A DNA stretch of 39,469 nucleotides. Source: Prochlorococcus sp. AG-449-G23. GTDB lineage: Bacteria > Cyanobacteriota > Cyanobacteriia > PCC-6307 > Cyanobiaceae. The stretch lies in the NCBI GenBank assembly GCA_003209585.1, contig QCQJ01000012.1:1-39469 (forward strand). Reading direction: 5' to 3'. The position numbers and the translations under genes are program-made. The notes beneath the pieces were generated by a model that ran no database searches, was not told the origin of the DNA, and saw nothing but the letters and a program-made list of their open reading frames with translations. Below, one piece after another: positions 26,183 through 35,611 of this stretch; position 1 is the stretch's first letter, and each line of letters opens with the position of its first letter.

Positions 26183-27274
26183 ATGAGATCTGTTAATAGT
26201 TGGAATTTAACTAATAATGAACTTCATCAATTATTCCAAGACAATAACGAATTCATTTCTATTAAAGTCCGTGGGAATACTTGGGAGCCAATCACAAGAT
26301 GGCTAAGATTAGATTCAAGAATTTTTAGAGAAACTACTAGCAAAGCAAGAATAACTTTATGCGATATTGAATCTCTAGCAGAAATTTATAACTACAGATC
26401 AATTAGATGGAAAGCAAAAAAGCTTACTCCTCTGACTACTAAGATAGTTCCACAAACTATTAAAAATATTTTTCGAAAAATACCAATCATCAAACAACTT
26501 GCCTACGAACTCGAAATAGTTTTTTATAAATATAGTGAAAATATTTCTGAACATTTAATTTCAATAGTAATTCCTGCAAGAAATGAAGCTGGTAATAAAG
26601 AACTTTTAATTAATGCTTTAAATAAATTCAAAAATATACCCAATAAATTAGAAATTATATTTGTTGAAGGTAATAGCAATGATAATACATATGACATTTT
26701 GAAAGAGTTAAAAGAAAGTTTCTCAAATTTCTTCAAGATATCTCTTTTAAAACAAACCTCTAAAGGGAAGAAAAATGCGGTCGTGGAGGGATTTAATATT
26801 TCTTCAGGTGAGACTCTCGCAATAATTGATAGTGACTTTACTGTAGATATTGATGACAGTATTGCAGCAATTATGGAATCAACCAAAAATAAAAATATCC
26901 TAATTAATTGCGCCCGCACAACTTTTCCAATGGAAAAAAATGCGATGAGATGGGCAAATTATATAGGAAATAGACTCTTCGCAATATTTCTATCAATTCT
27001 CATAAATAAGCCTGTATCAGATTCACTCTGTGGAACAAAAGTTTTTTCAAGAAAATTCTTTAAACTTATGAAACAAAACGGAAGTTGGGATTCCAAATCT
27101 GACCCTTTTGGAGACTTTACAATAATATTTGAAGCTGCGAACAATAACATTAAAATACTAAATTATCCTGTTAGATATTACGCTAGGAAATCTGGAGCAC
27201 CAAATATATCTAGATGGATAGATGGATTAAAACTTCTCAAAGTATGCTGGATTTATATGATTTCTGATATCTGA
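26183..27274 (+). CDS. GT2 glycosyltransferase (polyprenyl-phosphate-sugar synthase-like) with odd N-terminus
   Basis: The protein has 363 residues from ATG 26183 (a TTG at 26168 would add five). Residues 127-320 are a GT-A fold GT2 domain: SIVIPARNEAGN, the metal-binding D216-S-D218 in IIDSDF, and the SLCGTKVF, DPFGDF and ISRW segments typical of relatives of dolichol-phosphate-mannose synthase. No C-terminal membrane helices are present apart from a hydrophobic end. Residues 1-126 are not part of the GT2 fold. Their latter part (DIESLAEIYNYRSIRWKAKK and KLTPL, then FRKIPIIKQL) resembles the tail of SAM methyltransferases that precede this GT2 type in some cyanobacterial fusions. The SAM-binding motifs are absent, so it may be a truncated fusion. 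Confidence 0.78.
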   Translation: MRSVNSWNLTNNELHQLFQDNNEFISIKVRGNTWEPITRWLRLDSRIFRETTSKARITLCDIESLAEIYNYRSIRWKAKKLTPLTTKIVPQTIKNIFRKIPIIKQLAYELEIVFYKYSENISEHLISIVIPARNEAGNKELLINALNKFKNIPNKLEIIFVEGNSNDNTYDILKELKESFSNFFKISLLKQTSKGKKNAVVEGFNISSGETLAIIDSDFTVDIDDSIAAIMESTKNKNILINCARTTFPMEKNAMRWANYIGNRLFAIFLSILINKPVSDSLCGTKVFSRKFFKLMKQNGSWDSKSDPFGDFTIIFEAANNNIKILNYPVRYYARKSGAPNISRWIDGLKLLKVCWIYMISDI

Positions 27275-27380
27275 ATTAAATAAAATTTTCGTGAGTATTT
27301 TCTTAGGATTTTTAATTTCTCCAAATTAGTAATAAAGTAGTTAGATTCTTAAAGTAAATAAATTGATTAAATTTCATGAC

Positions 27381-29000
27381 ATGAATTTTAATTTGAAGTT
27401 CGAAAAATTAAATAAAAGAAATTACCAAAGAAAGCACTATGGAAAAATCCTAACTGTAAGATTGCCATGTAACCCAATATTCCCAATAGGACCCATTTAT
27501 TTAGCAGACCATATTCATAAATGTTTTCCAGGTATAGAGCAGCAATTAATTGATCTAGCAATAATTCCATCTAATAAAGTTTCCAAATATTTAGTTAGAA
27601 AAATTGATCAATTTAGACCGCATCTAATCATTTTTTCATGGAGAGATATACAAATTTATGCACCTGTTGATGGTAGGAGTGGAAATCCCCTACAAAACTC
27701 TTTTGAAGTTTTCTACTCAAAAAATATCCTTAAAAAAATTAGAGGTTCCTGGGGAGGATTAAAATTAATTGCTTCTCATTATGGAGAAATATATAGAAAT
27801 ACTTCTTTGGTCAAGATGGGGCTAAAAAGAGCACAAAAATACAACAAAAATGTAAAAGTGATTTTAGGAGGTGGGGCTGTTAGTGTTTTCTATGAACAAT
27901 TGGGAAATCTACTCCCAAAGGGTACTGTAATTTCGGTTGGAGAGGGTGAAAATCTCATAGAAAAAATCATTAGAGGAGATTCAATAGAGGAAGAAAGATG
28001 TTATATCGCTGGACAAAAACCTCGGAACAAATTGATACATGAACAACCTTCAGGCACTGTTAAAACTGCCTGCAACTATAAATATATAAAATCAATATGG
28101 CCTGAATTCAATTGGTATATAGAAGGTGGAGATTACTACGTAGGGGTGCAAACAAAAAGAGGTTGTCCTCATAATTGTTGTTTCTGTGTTTATACAGTTG
28201 TTGAGGGGAAGCAGGTTCGCGTTAATCCTGTTAACGAAGTTATCCAAGAGATGAAACAATTATATGAACTTGGAGTAAGGGGATTTTGGTTCACTGATGC
28301 TCAGTTTATTCCAGCAAAAAAACATATTGAAGATGCAAAAACACTTTTGCAAGCAATTAAGGATCAAGGCTGGGACGATATTAATTGGGCTGCATACATC
28401 AGAGCAGATAATATTGATGCTGAACTAGCTCAGCTTATGGTTGATACAGGTATGAGCTATTTTGAAATAGGTATCACGTCAGGATCTCAAGAACTTGTTA
28501 GAAAAATGAGATTAGCGTATGACCTAAAAACTGTATTAAATAATTGCAGAATGCTAGTAAAATCAGGTTTCAAGAATCATGTTTCAGTCAATTATTCATT
28601 TAATGTTTTTGATGAAACGCCTAGCACCATAAGACAAACAATTGCTTACCATAGAGAATTAGAAAATATTTTTGGTAAAGGCTTAGTTGATCCAGCTATA
28701 TTCTTTATAGGTTTGCAACCTCACACTCTTCTTGAGAAGTACGCCTTGGAACATAAAATCTTGAAGCCAAATTATAATCCAATGAGCATGATGCCCTGGA
28801 CAGCGAGAAAGCTTCTTTGGAATCCAGGCTCATTAGGGGAAAAACTTGGTCAGGTTTGCTTAGAAGCCTTTGATAATCCAGAAGATGAATTTGGTAAAAC
28901 AGTTATCGACATTCTTGAGAGAGAATATGGAAAGTCCCCCTTAAAAGAATCCTTAAAAATCCGTCCCTTATCAGAAAGGAAATTGGCTCATTCTAAATAA
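27381..29000 (+). CDS. BchE-like radical SAM protein
   Basis: The protein has 539 residues from ATG 27381; a TTG at 27363 in the same frame is possible. The N-terminal half (about 20-220) looks like the B12-binding-type Rossmann domain common in this group (LTVRLPCNPIFPIGPIYLAD, VILGGGAVS), but I see no DxHxxG cobalamin motif. The radical SAM domain has Cys262-x3-Cys266-x2-Cys269 (CPHNCCFC) followed by the barrel to about 470. It is widely conserved in cyanobacteria; I recall the annotation 'photosystem II high light acclimation radical SAM protein' for this family but cannot check it. The substrate is unknown. It lies about 106 bases after the GT2 gene and may have its own promoter. Confidence 0.8.
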   Translation: MNFNLKFEKLNKRNYQRKHYGKILTVRLPCNPIFPIGPIYLADHIHKCFPGIEQQLIDLAIIPSNKVSKYLVRKIDQFRPHLIIFSWRDIQIYAPVDGRSGNPLQNSFEVFYSKNILKKIRGSWGGLKLIASHYGEIYRNTSLVKMGLKRAQKYNKNVKVILGGGAVSVFYEQLGNLLPKGTVISVGEGENLIEKIIRGDSIEEERCYIAGQKPRNKLIHEQPSGTVKTACNYKYIKSIWPEFNWYIEGGDYYVGVQTKRGCPHNCCFCVYTVVEGKQVRVNPVNEVIQEMKQLYELGVRGFWFTDAQFIPAKKHIEDAKTLLQAIKDQGWDDINWAAYIRADNIDAELAQLMVDTGMSYFEIGITSGSQELVRKMRLAYDLKTVLNNCRMLVKSGFKNHVSVNYSFNVFDETPSTIRQTIAYHRELENIFGKGLVDPAIFFIGLQPHTLLEKYALEHKILKPNYNPMSMMPWTARKLLWNPGSLGEKLGQVCLEAFDNPEDEFGKTVIDILEREYGKSPLKESLKIRPLSERKLAHSK

Positions 29001-29015
29001 TAGATTCAACTGTTA

Positions 29016-29333
29016 TTAATCCTCTTTCTCAATTGAACTAGAAATTCCTTTAGATTTTAATGATTCTGAGTAGAATTCTGCTGGCTCTAAATCACAAACA
29101 ATTACCAAACCTACACCTGTATTGTGTGCCTCAAGCATTATGGCAATAGCATCTTGTTCGCTTAATTGGGGCACTACTTCTCGTAGTGAAATAGTGACAT
29201 ACTCCATAGAATTAACTGGGTCATTATGAAGTAAAACCTTATATTTTGGAGATTTATTTTTTAATTCAGCAGGTTTCTTTTCAATAACTGCCGAATTATT
29301 ACTTACACTTTGTTCTAACTTTATAGATAGCAT
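29016..29333 (-). CDS. clpS: ClpS adaptor protein
   Basis: ClpS hands N-degron substrates to the ClpAP/ClpCP protease. The 105-residue protein has a disordered N-terminus (1-30) and the ClpS core: YKVLLHNDPVNSMEYV with the substrate-pocket Asn and Asp, then MLEAHNTGVGLV, in which the His is part of the pocket. It lies 32 bases after dapL on the same strand. It is closer to the standard ClpS1 of cyanobacteria than to the short ClpS2 (inference from length and motifs). Confidence 0.94.
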   Translation of the reverse strand: MLSIKLEQSVSNNSAVIEKKPAELKNKSPKYKVLLHNDPVNSMEYVTISLREVVPQLSEQDAIAIMLEAHNTGVGLVIVCDLEPAEFYSESLKSKGISSSIEKED

Positions 29334-29364
29334 TAAATTTTTTATATCCTAAATTCTACTAATA

Positions 29365-29370
29365 ATTATA
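29365..29370 (-). promoter_or_regulatory. Candidate -10 box for clpS
   Basis: A perfect TATAAT on the minus strand overlaps the dapL stop region and would start RNA about 25 bases before the clpS ATG. It sits in a 21-base palindrome (29361-29381: AATAATT, 7 bases, AATTATT). No convincing -35 box is seen, so the evidence is the -10 alone. Confidence 0.35.
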
Positions 29371-30592
29371 TATTAATTATTCTTTCCATTGCATCAATGA
29401 CGTTTGATCGTGAGTTAAATGCTGACAAACGAAAATAACCTTCTCCAGACAGTCCAAATCCGCTCCCAGGTGTTCCAACTACACTAACTTTTTGAAGAAG
29501 GAAATCAAAAAAGTCCCAAGATGTCATTTTATCAGGAACTTTAATCCAGATATAAGGAGCATTGTCCCCACCATAAACTGTATATCCTGCATTCTGAAGT
29601 CTATTTTTCATGATTTTCGCATTTTCCATATAAAAATCAATTAGACGTTTCACCTCTTTCTTCCCTTCAAGAGAATAAACAGCCTCTGCTCCTCTCTGAA
29701 CGACATAACTTACTCCATTAAACTTTGTAGATTGTCGCCTATTCCAAAGAGCCCATAAGTCTATTTCCTCATTTGTTGAGCTCAAACCTTTGAGATTTTT
29801 AGGTATTACTGTAAAAGCACATCTTACTCCGGTGAATCCTGCATTCTTTGAAAAAGATCTAAATTCAATAGCACAATCCTTTGCCCCCTCAATCTCATAT
29901 ATTGAATGTGGAATTTCATTATCTTGAATAAATGCTTCATAGGCTGCATCAAAAAGTATCAGAGATTTATTTTGAAGAGCATAGTCAACCCACTTTTTTA
30001 ATTCTTTTTTAGTGATAGTTGCTCCTGTCGGATTATTAGGAAAACAAAGATATAAAATATCAACTTTATTTTTAGGTAGTTCTGGTAGAAAATTATTTTG
30101 CTCGTTTATTGCAAGATATGTCAGTCCTTGATAAGTTCCATTTTCAAGAGCATCTCCAGTTCTTCCAGTCATAACATTACTATCTACATAAACAGGGTAA
30201 ACAGGATCTGTTACAGCAATGGAATTATCTTTGCTAAGAATATCTAAAATATTACTACTATCGCATTTCGAACCATCCGAAACAAATATTTCTTCCGGTG
30301 AAATTTTACAACCTCTTGAAATAAAATCATGTTCAGATATTTTTTCTCTTAGCCATGAATAACCCTGCTCTGGCCCATAACCCCTAAAGCCTTTAGTTGT
30401 ACCCATATCATTTAAAGCTTTATTCATCGCATCTCTGCAGGCTTTAGGCAGCGGTTCTGTCACGTCTCCTATTCCAAGCTTAATTATTTCAGAAACTTCA
30501 TTTGATTGAGAATAAATTTTTACCCTTTTAGCAATTTCAGGAAATAAATAGCCGGCTTTGAGTTTTAAATAATTTTCGTTTACTTGAACCAC
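29366..30592 (-). CDS. dapL: LL-diaminopimelate aminotransferase
   Basis: This PLP enzyme converts tetrahydrodipicolinate directly to LL-diaminopimelate, the short route to lysine and peptidoglycan used by cyanobacteria and plants. The 408-residue length is normal. Visible features are [12 protein letters not shown] (substrate and cofactor contact), FDAAYEAFI, and the PLP lysine Lys249 in [15 protein letters not shown]. The C-terminal Arg in [11 protein letters not shown] would bind the carboxylate. It precedes clpS on the minus strand and is divergent from rne across 282 bases. Confidence 0.97.
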   Translation of the reverse strand: MVQVNENYLKLKAGYLFPEIAKRVKIYSQSNEVSEIIKLGIGDVTEPLPKACRDAMNKALNDMGTTKGFRGYGPEQGYSWLREKISEHDFISRGCKISPEEIFVSDGSKCDSSNILDILSKDNSIAVTDPVYPVYVDSNVMTGRTGDALENGTYQGLTYLAINEQNNFLPELPKNKVDILYLCFPNNPTGATITKKELKKWVDYALQNKSLILFDAAYEAFIQDNEIPHSIYEIEGAKDCAIEFRSFSKNAGFTGVRCAFTVIPKNLKGLSSTNEEIDLWALWNRRQSTKFNGVSYVVQRGAEAVYSLEGKKEVKRLIDFYMENAKIMKNRLQNAGYTVYGGDNAPYIWIKVPDKMTSWDFFDFLLQKVSVVGTPGSGFGLSGEGYFRLSAFNSRSNVIDAMERIINI

Positions 30593-30874
30593 TTTAGAAA
30601 AAATTCAATCAATATAAGGATAATGGATCAACGTGCCTTAGTGGTAATTAGATGTTAATATTAGTTTAGTTATGATTAAATCAAGTGATAATCATGGCTA
30701 TGAATTCAATTCAAATAATTTGAAAGTCGTTTAAAGCTTTATACATAGCAGAATTAAATTTATCTTAATTTAAAAAAGTAAACATTAATATCTAAAAAAT
30801 TGCTTTCTTAAAAGAAAAAAAATTTAACTCTTTTTTCAAGATTTTCAAAATTCAAACCATTCAGAATCAATTAT
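30593..30874 (+). promoter_or_regulatory. dapL/rne divergent region with a long rne leader
   Basis: This 282-base gap holds both promoters and has no gene. On the plus strand a TTGAAA (30720-30725) and a TATACA (30740-30745) or TACATA (30742-30747) could form an rne promoter, giving a leader of about 120 bases. A palindrome TTCAAA-TAA-TTTGAA (30710-30724) overlaps that -35 box. The leader then has a small stem TTTCT/AGAAA around 30804-30817 and U-rich runs (30831-30848). Bacterial rne genes are commonly autoregulated through their leaders, so this may be the site (inference). Confidence 0.4.
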
Positions 30875-32698
30875 ATGTCTCAGCAAATTATCATCGCTGA
30901 GCAGGCTCGAATTGCAGCACTACTCACAGATGATCGAGTTGATGAATTAATCGTCGCACAAGGTCAATATCAAATTGGCGATATCTTTTTTGGAACTGTT
31001 GAAAATGTTCTCCCCGGTATTGATGCCGCTTTTATAAATATTGGTGAAAGTGATAAAAATGGATTTATCCATGTATCAGATCTTGGCCCATTAAGGCTAA
31101 AAAAGGGGATTTTTGGAATAACTGAATTACTAGAACCAAAACAAAAAGTTCTAGTACAGGTAATAAAAGAACCCACAGGGTCCAAAGGGCCTAGACTTAC
31201 CGGAAGTATTTCAATACCTGGAAAGTATTTGATATTACAGCCCTATGGTCAAGGAGTAAATATTTCCAGAAAAATAAATACAGAGACAGAGAGAAGCCGT
31301 TTAAAAGCTCTCGGGGTTTTAATTAAACCGCCTAGCACAGGTTTACTTTTTAGAACAGAGGCAGAAAAGATAAAAGAAGAACTACTTATTGAAGATTTAG
31401 AAAATTTAATTCAACAATGGGACAATATTTTAAAAGTTACTGAGACTTCTAATCCACCAAATTTAATAAAAAGAGATGATGATTTCTCCCTTAAGATTTT
31501 GAGAGATCATATTAAATCATCAACTAAAAGCGTAATTATCGATAGCAAATTTTCAGTTAAAAAGGGAAAAGATTTTTTAATAAATTATGAATCTAATTTA
31601 GAGATTGAATTTCACAATAATGATTTAGACCAACATATTTTAGAAAAGTACGATATAAAAAAAACAATTCAAAAAGCTCTTCAACCTAGAGTAGATCTTC
31701 CTTCAGGAGGTTATATAATAATTGAACCAACTGAAGCTCTAACAGTAATTGATGTAAACTCTGGATCATTTACGAGATCTGCCAACTCAAGACAAACTGT
31801 TTTATGGACGAATTGCGAAGCAGCGGTTGAAATCTCAAGGCAAATGAAATTAAGAAATATTGGTGGGGTTATAGTAGTAGATTTTATTGATATGGAATCT
31901 AGAAGGGATCAATTCCAATTACTTGAGCATTTTACTTCAGCAATAAAAGATGATTCTGCTAGGCCTCAGATTGCTCAACTTACTGAATTAGGTTTAGTAG
32001 AGTTAACCAGAAAAAGACAAGGTCAAAATATATATGAATTATTTGGCAAAAAATGTTCTACCTGCGATGGTACAGGTAATATAGAAAATCAATTAAATTA
32101 TGAAATTTCTAATTTTCAAATTAAAAATCTTGAAGAAAAACCTAATAAATCAAGCAGTTTAAAACCTTTAGAAATAGATACTTCGCAATCAACTGATAAG
32201 AAGGAAAAAATAATTGAAAAAGAATTCCTTAAACCCAATAGTCAAAATAAGGAGGATTCTAATAATAAAGGAGAAAGTGAGAGTGTTGATTTGAATACAT
32301 CAAATTCAAAAGAAAAAAATTTAATCACTATTGATCTCACCAATGATGAAAAAATTGTTTTCAGTCAATTGGGTATTAATCCACTTATTAAATTAGGGAA
32401 AGAATATCTAACTAGTAATAATTTTGTGCGTTTAAAAGAAAATATTAAGGAAAAAGAAAATACTTTAGATCATAAAAATACCATCCCAAAACAAATAAAA
32501 AAAATCTCAAAATCTAAAGATGTAAAAGAGGTTGACATTAATATTCAATTAAATGAAAATTCCAAAATTAAATCAATAAAAAAAACTAATAAGAATGAAG
32601 AAGTTGTATTCTCAGATAAAAAGGATGAAATTGATAATACAGATGATATAAACAATGCAAGAAAAAAAAGAAGAAGATCTTCAGCAAATATTGAATAA
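30875..32698 (+). CDS. rne: Ribonuclease E/G
   Basis: This endoribonuclease starts mRNA decay and processes stable RNA. The 607-residue protein has an S1 domain (about 35-125, with the usual insertion), a 5'-sensor/RNase H-like part, and the DNase I-like catalytic domain with Mg2+ ligands Asp293 (VIDVNSGS) and Asp336 (VVDFIDME). The Zn-link is Cys394-x2-Cys397 (CSTCDGTG). After 400 comes a Lys/Asn-rich disordered tail, much shorter than in E. coli. It ends with RKKRRRSSA at 596-604, matching the cyanobacterial nonapeptide reported to bind PNPase. The last 44 bases overlap the annotated start of rnhB in another frame. Confidence 0.96.
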   Translation: MSQQIIIAEQARIAALLTDDRVDELIVAQGQYQIGDIFFGTVENVLPGIDAAFINIGESDKNGFIHVSDLGPLRLKKGIFGITELLEPKQKVLVQVIKEPTGSKGPRLTGSISIPGKYLILQPYGQGVNISRKINTETERSRLKALGVLIKPPSTGLLFRTEAEKIKEELLIEDLENLIQQWDNILKVTETSNPPNLIKRDDDFSLKILRDHIKSSTKSVIIDSKFSVKKGKDFLINYESNLEIEFHNNDLDQHILEKYDIKKTIQKALQPRVDLPSGGYIIIEPTEALTVIDVNSGSFTRSANSRQTVLWTNCEAAVEISRQMKLRNIGGVIVVDFIDMESRRDQFQLLEHFTSAIKDDSARPQIAQLTELGLVELTRKRQGQNIYELFGKKCSTCDGTGNIENQLNYEISNFQIKNLEEKPNKSSSLKPLEIDTSQSTDKKEKIIEKEFLKPNSQNKEDSNNKGESESVDLNTSNSKEKNLITIDLTNDEKIVFSQLGINPLIKLGKEYLTSNNFVRLKENIKEKENTLDHKNTIPKQIKKISKSKDVKEVDINIQLNENSKIKSIKKTNKNEEVVFSDKKDEIDNTDDINNARKKRRRSSANIE

Positions 32699-33272
32699 AG
32701 ATTACGAAGTTGGAATAGATGAAGTTGGGAAGGGAGCAGTTTTTGGTCCAGTTTTCTCTGCAGTTGTCGTACTAACTGAAAAAAATAAATTTACCTTAAA
32801 AAAATTTGGAGTAATGGATAGTAAAAAATTAACTGCCAAAAAAAGAAAATTACTGTTACCAAAAATCGTATCACTTTCTTCAGATTATGGAATTGGCCAA
32901 TCTTCAGCAAGAGAAATAGATAAGCTCGGCATCAGATTTGCAACTGAACTTTCAATGATAAGAGCTTTAAAAAAATTAAAAGAGAGACCATCTGAACTAA
33001 TAATTGATGGGCCATTATTATTGAGGCCATGGAAAGGAATTCAAAAAAATATAATAATGGGAGATTCGAAATTTACTGCAATAGCATCAGCTAGCGTACT
33101 TGCAAAGGTCTCTCGAGACAATCTGATGGAAAGATTAGAAAGAAAATACTCAGGATACCTAATATTTAAAAATAAAGGTTATGGCACCAAGGAGCATCTT
33201 TCAATTATTAAAGAAAATGGAATAACTAAACTTCATAGGAAAAGTTTTTTAAAAAAATCAAATCTTATTTAA
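32655..33272 (+). CDS. rnhB: Ribonuclease HII
   Basis: RNase HII removes ribonucleotides and RNA primers from DNA. The 205-residue protein has the active-site acids Asp22-Glu23 ([13 protein letters not shown]), the IIDGP aspartate and the [20 protein letters not shown] motif. From ATG 32655 ([11 protein letters not shown]) it overlaps rne by 44 bases; a TTG at 32691 (giving [13 protein letters not shown]) would cut the overlap to 8 bases and still keep the whole fold. The 3' end overlaps the DUF1997 gene on the other strand by 15 bases. Confidence 0.95.
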   Translation: MQEKKEEDLQQILNKDYEVGIDEVGKGAVFGPVFSAVVVLTEKNKFTLKKFGVMDSKKLTAKKRKLLLPKIVSLSSDYGIGQSSAREIDKLGIRFATELSMIRALKKLKERPSELIIDGPLLLRPWKGIQKNIIMGDSKFTAIASASVLAKVSRDNLMERLERKYSGYLIFKNKGYGTKEHLSIIKENGITKLHRKSFLKKSNLI

Positions 33273-33776
33273 TTCACACCAATCTAAAAAATCTTTAACT
33301 AATTGCATTTGAACTCTTGACTTTATCCCCAACAAAATTCCATTTAACACTGAATGACCTGTAGATTCTAAAATTTTCTTAGGCACCAGCTTCAATATTG
33401 GAGGTTGACTTACAGAGACTCCTAAAAGTGCCTCTCCTTCTAATCCAATATCAGTTGCTTCCAAATTCGCCTTTAAAATAAGATTAAAGTCATCAATCAT
33501 CCCCAAACCATCTAATTTACTTTCAAGGGCACTCATTCTTAAAATTCCATCTTTGTTGTCTACCGCAATTGAAACAACGGGGTTAATATCTAATTGGAAA
33601 ACCTTAAAACTTGTTACTGTATACTTGTACTTACCTTCTCCTTCAGGTACTAACTTCTTGGAGTCAAGCATTGCTCCAACAACTCTTTCTTCTTCCAAAA
33701 GATACTTAGAAAGATATTCTTTATTTCTTGTTACAGAAAGCTTAAGTTTCTGTTTAGCATCAAAAGACAATAGCAT
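33258..33776 (-). CDS. DUF1997 family protein
   Basis: The 172-residue soluble protein matches the cyanobacterial/plastid DUF1997 family. It is a beta-rich protein of lipid- or ligand-binding-like pattern with alternating strands ([41 protein letters not shown]) and a C-terminal helix ([20 protein letters not shown]). No catalytic motif, signal or membrane segment is seen. It is convergent with rnhB, overlapping by 15 bases, and divergent from pheA with only 52 bases between, so it shares that promoter region. Function unknown. Confidence 0.82.
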   Translation of the reverse strand: MLLSFDAKQKLKLSVTRNKEYLSKYLLEEERVVGAMLDSKKLVPEGEGKYKYTVTSFKVFQLDINPVVSIAVDNKDGILRMSALESKLDGLGMIDDFNLILKANLEATDIGLEGEALLGVSVSQPPILKLVPKKILESTGHSVLNGILLGIKSRVQMQLVKDFLDWCELNKI

Positions 33777-33828
33777 TTTCTATATTCCTCCAATGCTTAT
33801 TTGATCTCTTTTTTTCTTACTATCAATC

Positions 33829-34674
33829 ATGCGCAAACAAGTTGCATATTTAGGTCCTAAAGGAACATACGCAGAAAAAGCAGCTCATATATTATCAAAG
33901 CTTGCCAATTTTCAGACACCTATATTTGTACCATGTAATGGGTTACATTCGGTCATTAAATCAATAGCCTACAACAATTGTGATGCTGCTGTAGTTCCTA
34001 TTGAGAATTCTGTAGAAGGGGGAGTAACCGCCACTCTTGATGCCCTTTGGAAATTTCCTGACATTTTTATCAATAAAGCAATAGTTTTACCCATAAAACA
34101 CGCCTTAATTAGTGATGGGGAACTTTCCATTATTTCAGAAGTATTATCTCATCCGCAAGCATTAGCTCAATGTTCAGAATGGTTATCTGAAAATCTCCCT
34201 AATGCAATCCCTTTACCAACAAATTCAACATCAGAAGCTGTCAATATGGTAAAGGGGAGTAAATTTAGAGCAGCTATAGGTTCAAAATCACTAATTCAAA
34301 TTGAAGGACTTAAAGAATTAGCCTTTCCTATTAATGATGTTCCAGGTAATTGCACCAGGTTTGTTTTGTTGAGCAAAGAATCAAATTCTAATACAGCTAA
34401 TATTGCAAGTTTTGCTTTCTCATTAATCTCTAATAAGCCTGGAGCTTTACTTAAGGCTATAAATTATATTGCAGACTTTGGATTTAATATGAGTAAAATA
34501 GAATCTAGACCTTCAAAAAGAGAGTTAGGGGAATATATCATTTATATTGATTTGGAAATAAATAATCAAAAAAATATAGAAGGTTTTCTTGAATTAAAAA
34601 ATAATCTAAAACCCCTTTGTCAGAACTTTGTAGATTTCGGAAATTATTTTTCTGAAAATATTGAACTTGATTGA
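33829..34674 (+). CDS. pheA: Prephenate dehydratase
   Basis: The enzyme makes phenylpyruvate from prephenate in phenylalanine synthesis. The 281-residue protein is the monofunctional form without chorismate mutase. The catalytic domain (1-185) has AYLGPKGTYAEKAA, VVPIENSVEGGV and the catalytic Thr176-Arg177-Phe178 (NCTRF). The C-terminal ACT domain (about 194-270) contains GALLKA and the ESRPSK (225-230) phenylalanine-binding motif, so feedback inhibition is expected. It ends one base before the convergent methyltransferase gene. Confidence 0.96.
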   Translation: MRKQVAYLGPKGTYAEKAAHILSKLANFQTPIFVPCNGLHSVIKSIAYNNCDAAVVPIENSVEGGVTATLDALWKFPDIFINKAIVLPIKHALISDGELSIISEVLSHPQALAQCSEWLSENLPNAIPLPTNSTSEAVNMVKGSKFRAAIGSKSLIQIEGLKELAFPINDVPGNCTRFVLLSKESNSNTANIASFAFSLISNKPGALLKAINYIADFGFNMSKIESRPSKRELGEYIIYIDLEINNQKNIEGFLELKNNLKPLCQNFVDFGNYFSENIELD

Positions 34675-34675
34675 T

Positions 34676-35611
34676 TTATCCTCTACATTTATAAACCCCA
34701 AACTCCATTAAACCTTTTCTAAATGCCCAATTCATGAGAAGTATTGTTGGAATCTCTCTAATTGACTTTACTATCGCAAAAGGACCAAGAGACAAAATTG
34801 CATAGGGTCTTCGAATACCTTCAATAATTGAGTCATACCATGAGGGATTTGTATAAGAATTCCAATTTTCAGAAATAACTCTTCCTGCACTGTTTTTATT
34901 AATTCTAAGAATATTACCGAATTCGTTAATGCTAATGAAATTAGGATGTACCCACTGTTCTAGTAATTGTTTAAGAACTAACTTCTCAAAAAAAGATGGG
35001 GGATATGCCTCTAAATCTCTTGAATTCCAATCAGCCAATGCCAAATACCCTCCAGGTCTTAATGTTCTCAGCATTTCATCTGCAAACTTAGTTTTGTCCT
35101 TCATATGTGCACCCGCCTCAACGCTCCAAACGGCATCAAATGATCCATCTTCAAATTTTAAATCCAATGCATCCATAACTTGGAAGTTACAATTTAGTTC
35201 CGCAGGAGTAAGTTCTCTCGCTCTTTCTACTTGAGCAGGACTGATTGTGATTCCAGTAACATTAAATCCATAATATTTAGCAAGAATCCTTGAACTTCCT
35301 CCTATTCCGCAACCAACATCTAATATTCTTGAACCTTTTGGTAATTTATCTAAACCACTCCACATGACTAACTCATGAACAAACTGGACTTTAGCCTCTC
35401 TAAAATCGATATTTTCTTTCTCTGAAGAGTAAAAACCTAAATGTATATGTTCTCCCCACAATCTCTCAAGTAGTTTATCTTGGGTCCAGGCATCATAAGC
35501 TGAAGCCACTGTACCAGAAGAAATATATTTTCTAGCATTAATTCTCCAGACTATAGACAGTATTAAAAAAAATAAAACTAGTATAAAAAAAGGTAACAAT
35601 AATTCAAACAT
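34676..35611 (-). CDS. MPBQ/MSBQ methyltransferase (Sll0418 type)
   Basis: This SAM methyltransferase methylates 2-methyl-6-phytyl- or solanesyl-benzoquinol in tocopherol and plastoquinone synthesis. The 311-residue protein has an N-terminal membrane anchor (3-22). The SAM motif I is at about 96-107 (ILDVGCGIGGSSR), followed by GITISPAQVERA, VWSVEAGAHM and the C-terminal IREIPTILLMNWAFRKG. From memory the sequence lines up with Synechocystis Sll0418 over its full length. Its ATG directly follows the stop of the LON-domain gene (TAAATG), so the two are probably translationally coupled. The exact substrate, MPBQ or MSBQ, cannot be told from the sequence. Confidence 0.85.
   Translation of the reverse strand: MFELLLPFFILVLFFLILSIVWRINARKYISSGTVASAYDAWTQDKLLERLWGEHIHLGFYSSEKENIDFREAKVQFVHELVMWSGLDKLPKGSRILDVGCGIGGSSRILAKYYGFNVTGITISPAQVERARELTPAELNCNFQVMDALDLKFEDGSFDAVWSVEAGAHMKDKTKFADEMLRTLRPGGYLALADWNSRDLEAYPPSFFEKLVLKQLLEQWVHPNFISINEFGNILRINKNSAGRVISENWNSYTNPSWYDSIIEGIRRPYAILSLGPFAIVKSIREIPTILLMNWAFRKGLMEFGVYKCRG

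Noticed and set aside
26524..26919. 131-residue minus-strand ORF inside the GT2 gene
   Set aside because: It is antisense to the conserved GT2 domain and low in complexity; no support as a gene.
24493..29015. Integrated element with att sites around tRNA-Thr
   Set aside because: No integrase, and no second copy of the tRNA 3' end was found downstream; only the gene content hints at an island.
33243..33260. T6A7 symmetry at the rnhB 3' end as a terminator
   Set aside because: It has no loop and lies in coding sequence of rnhB; it is explained by Lys/Phe codons.
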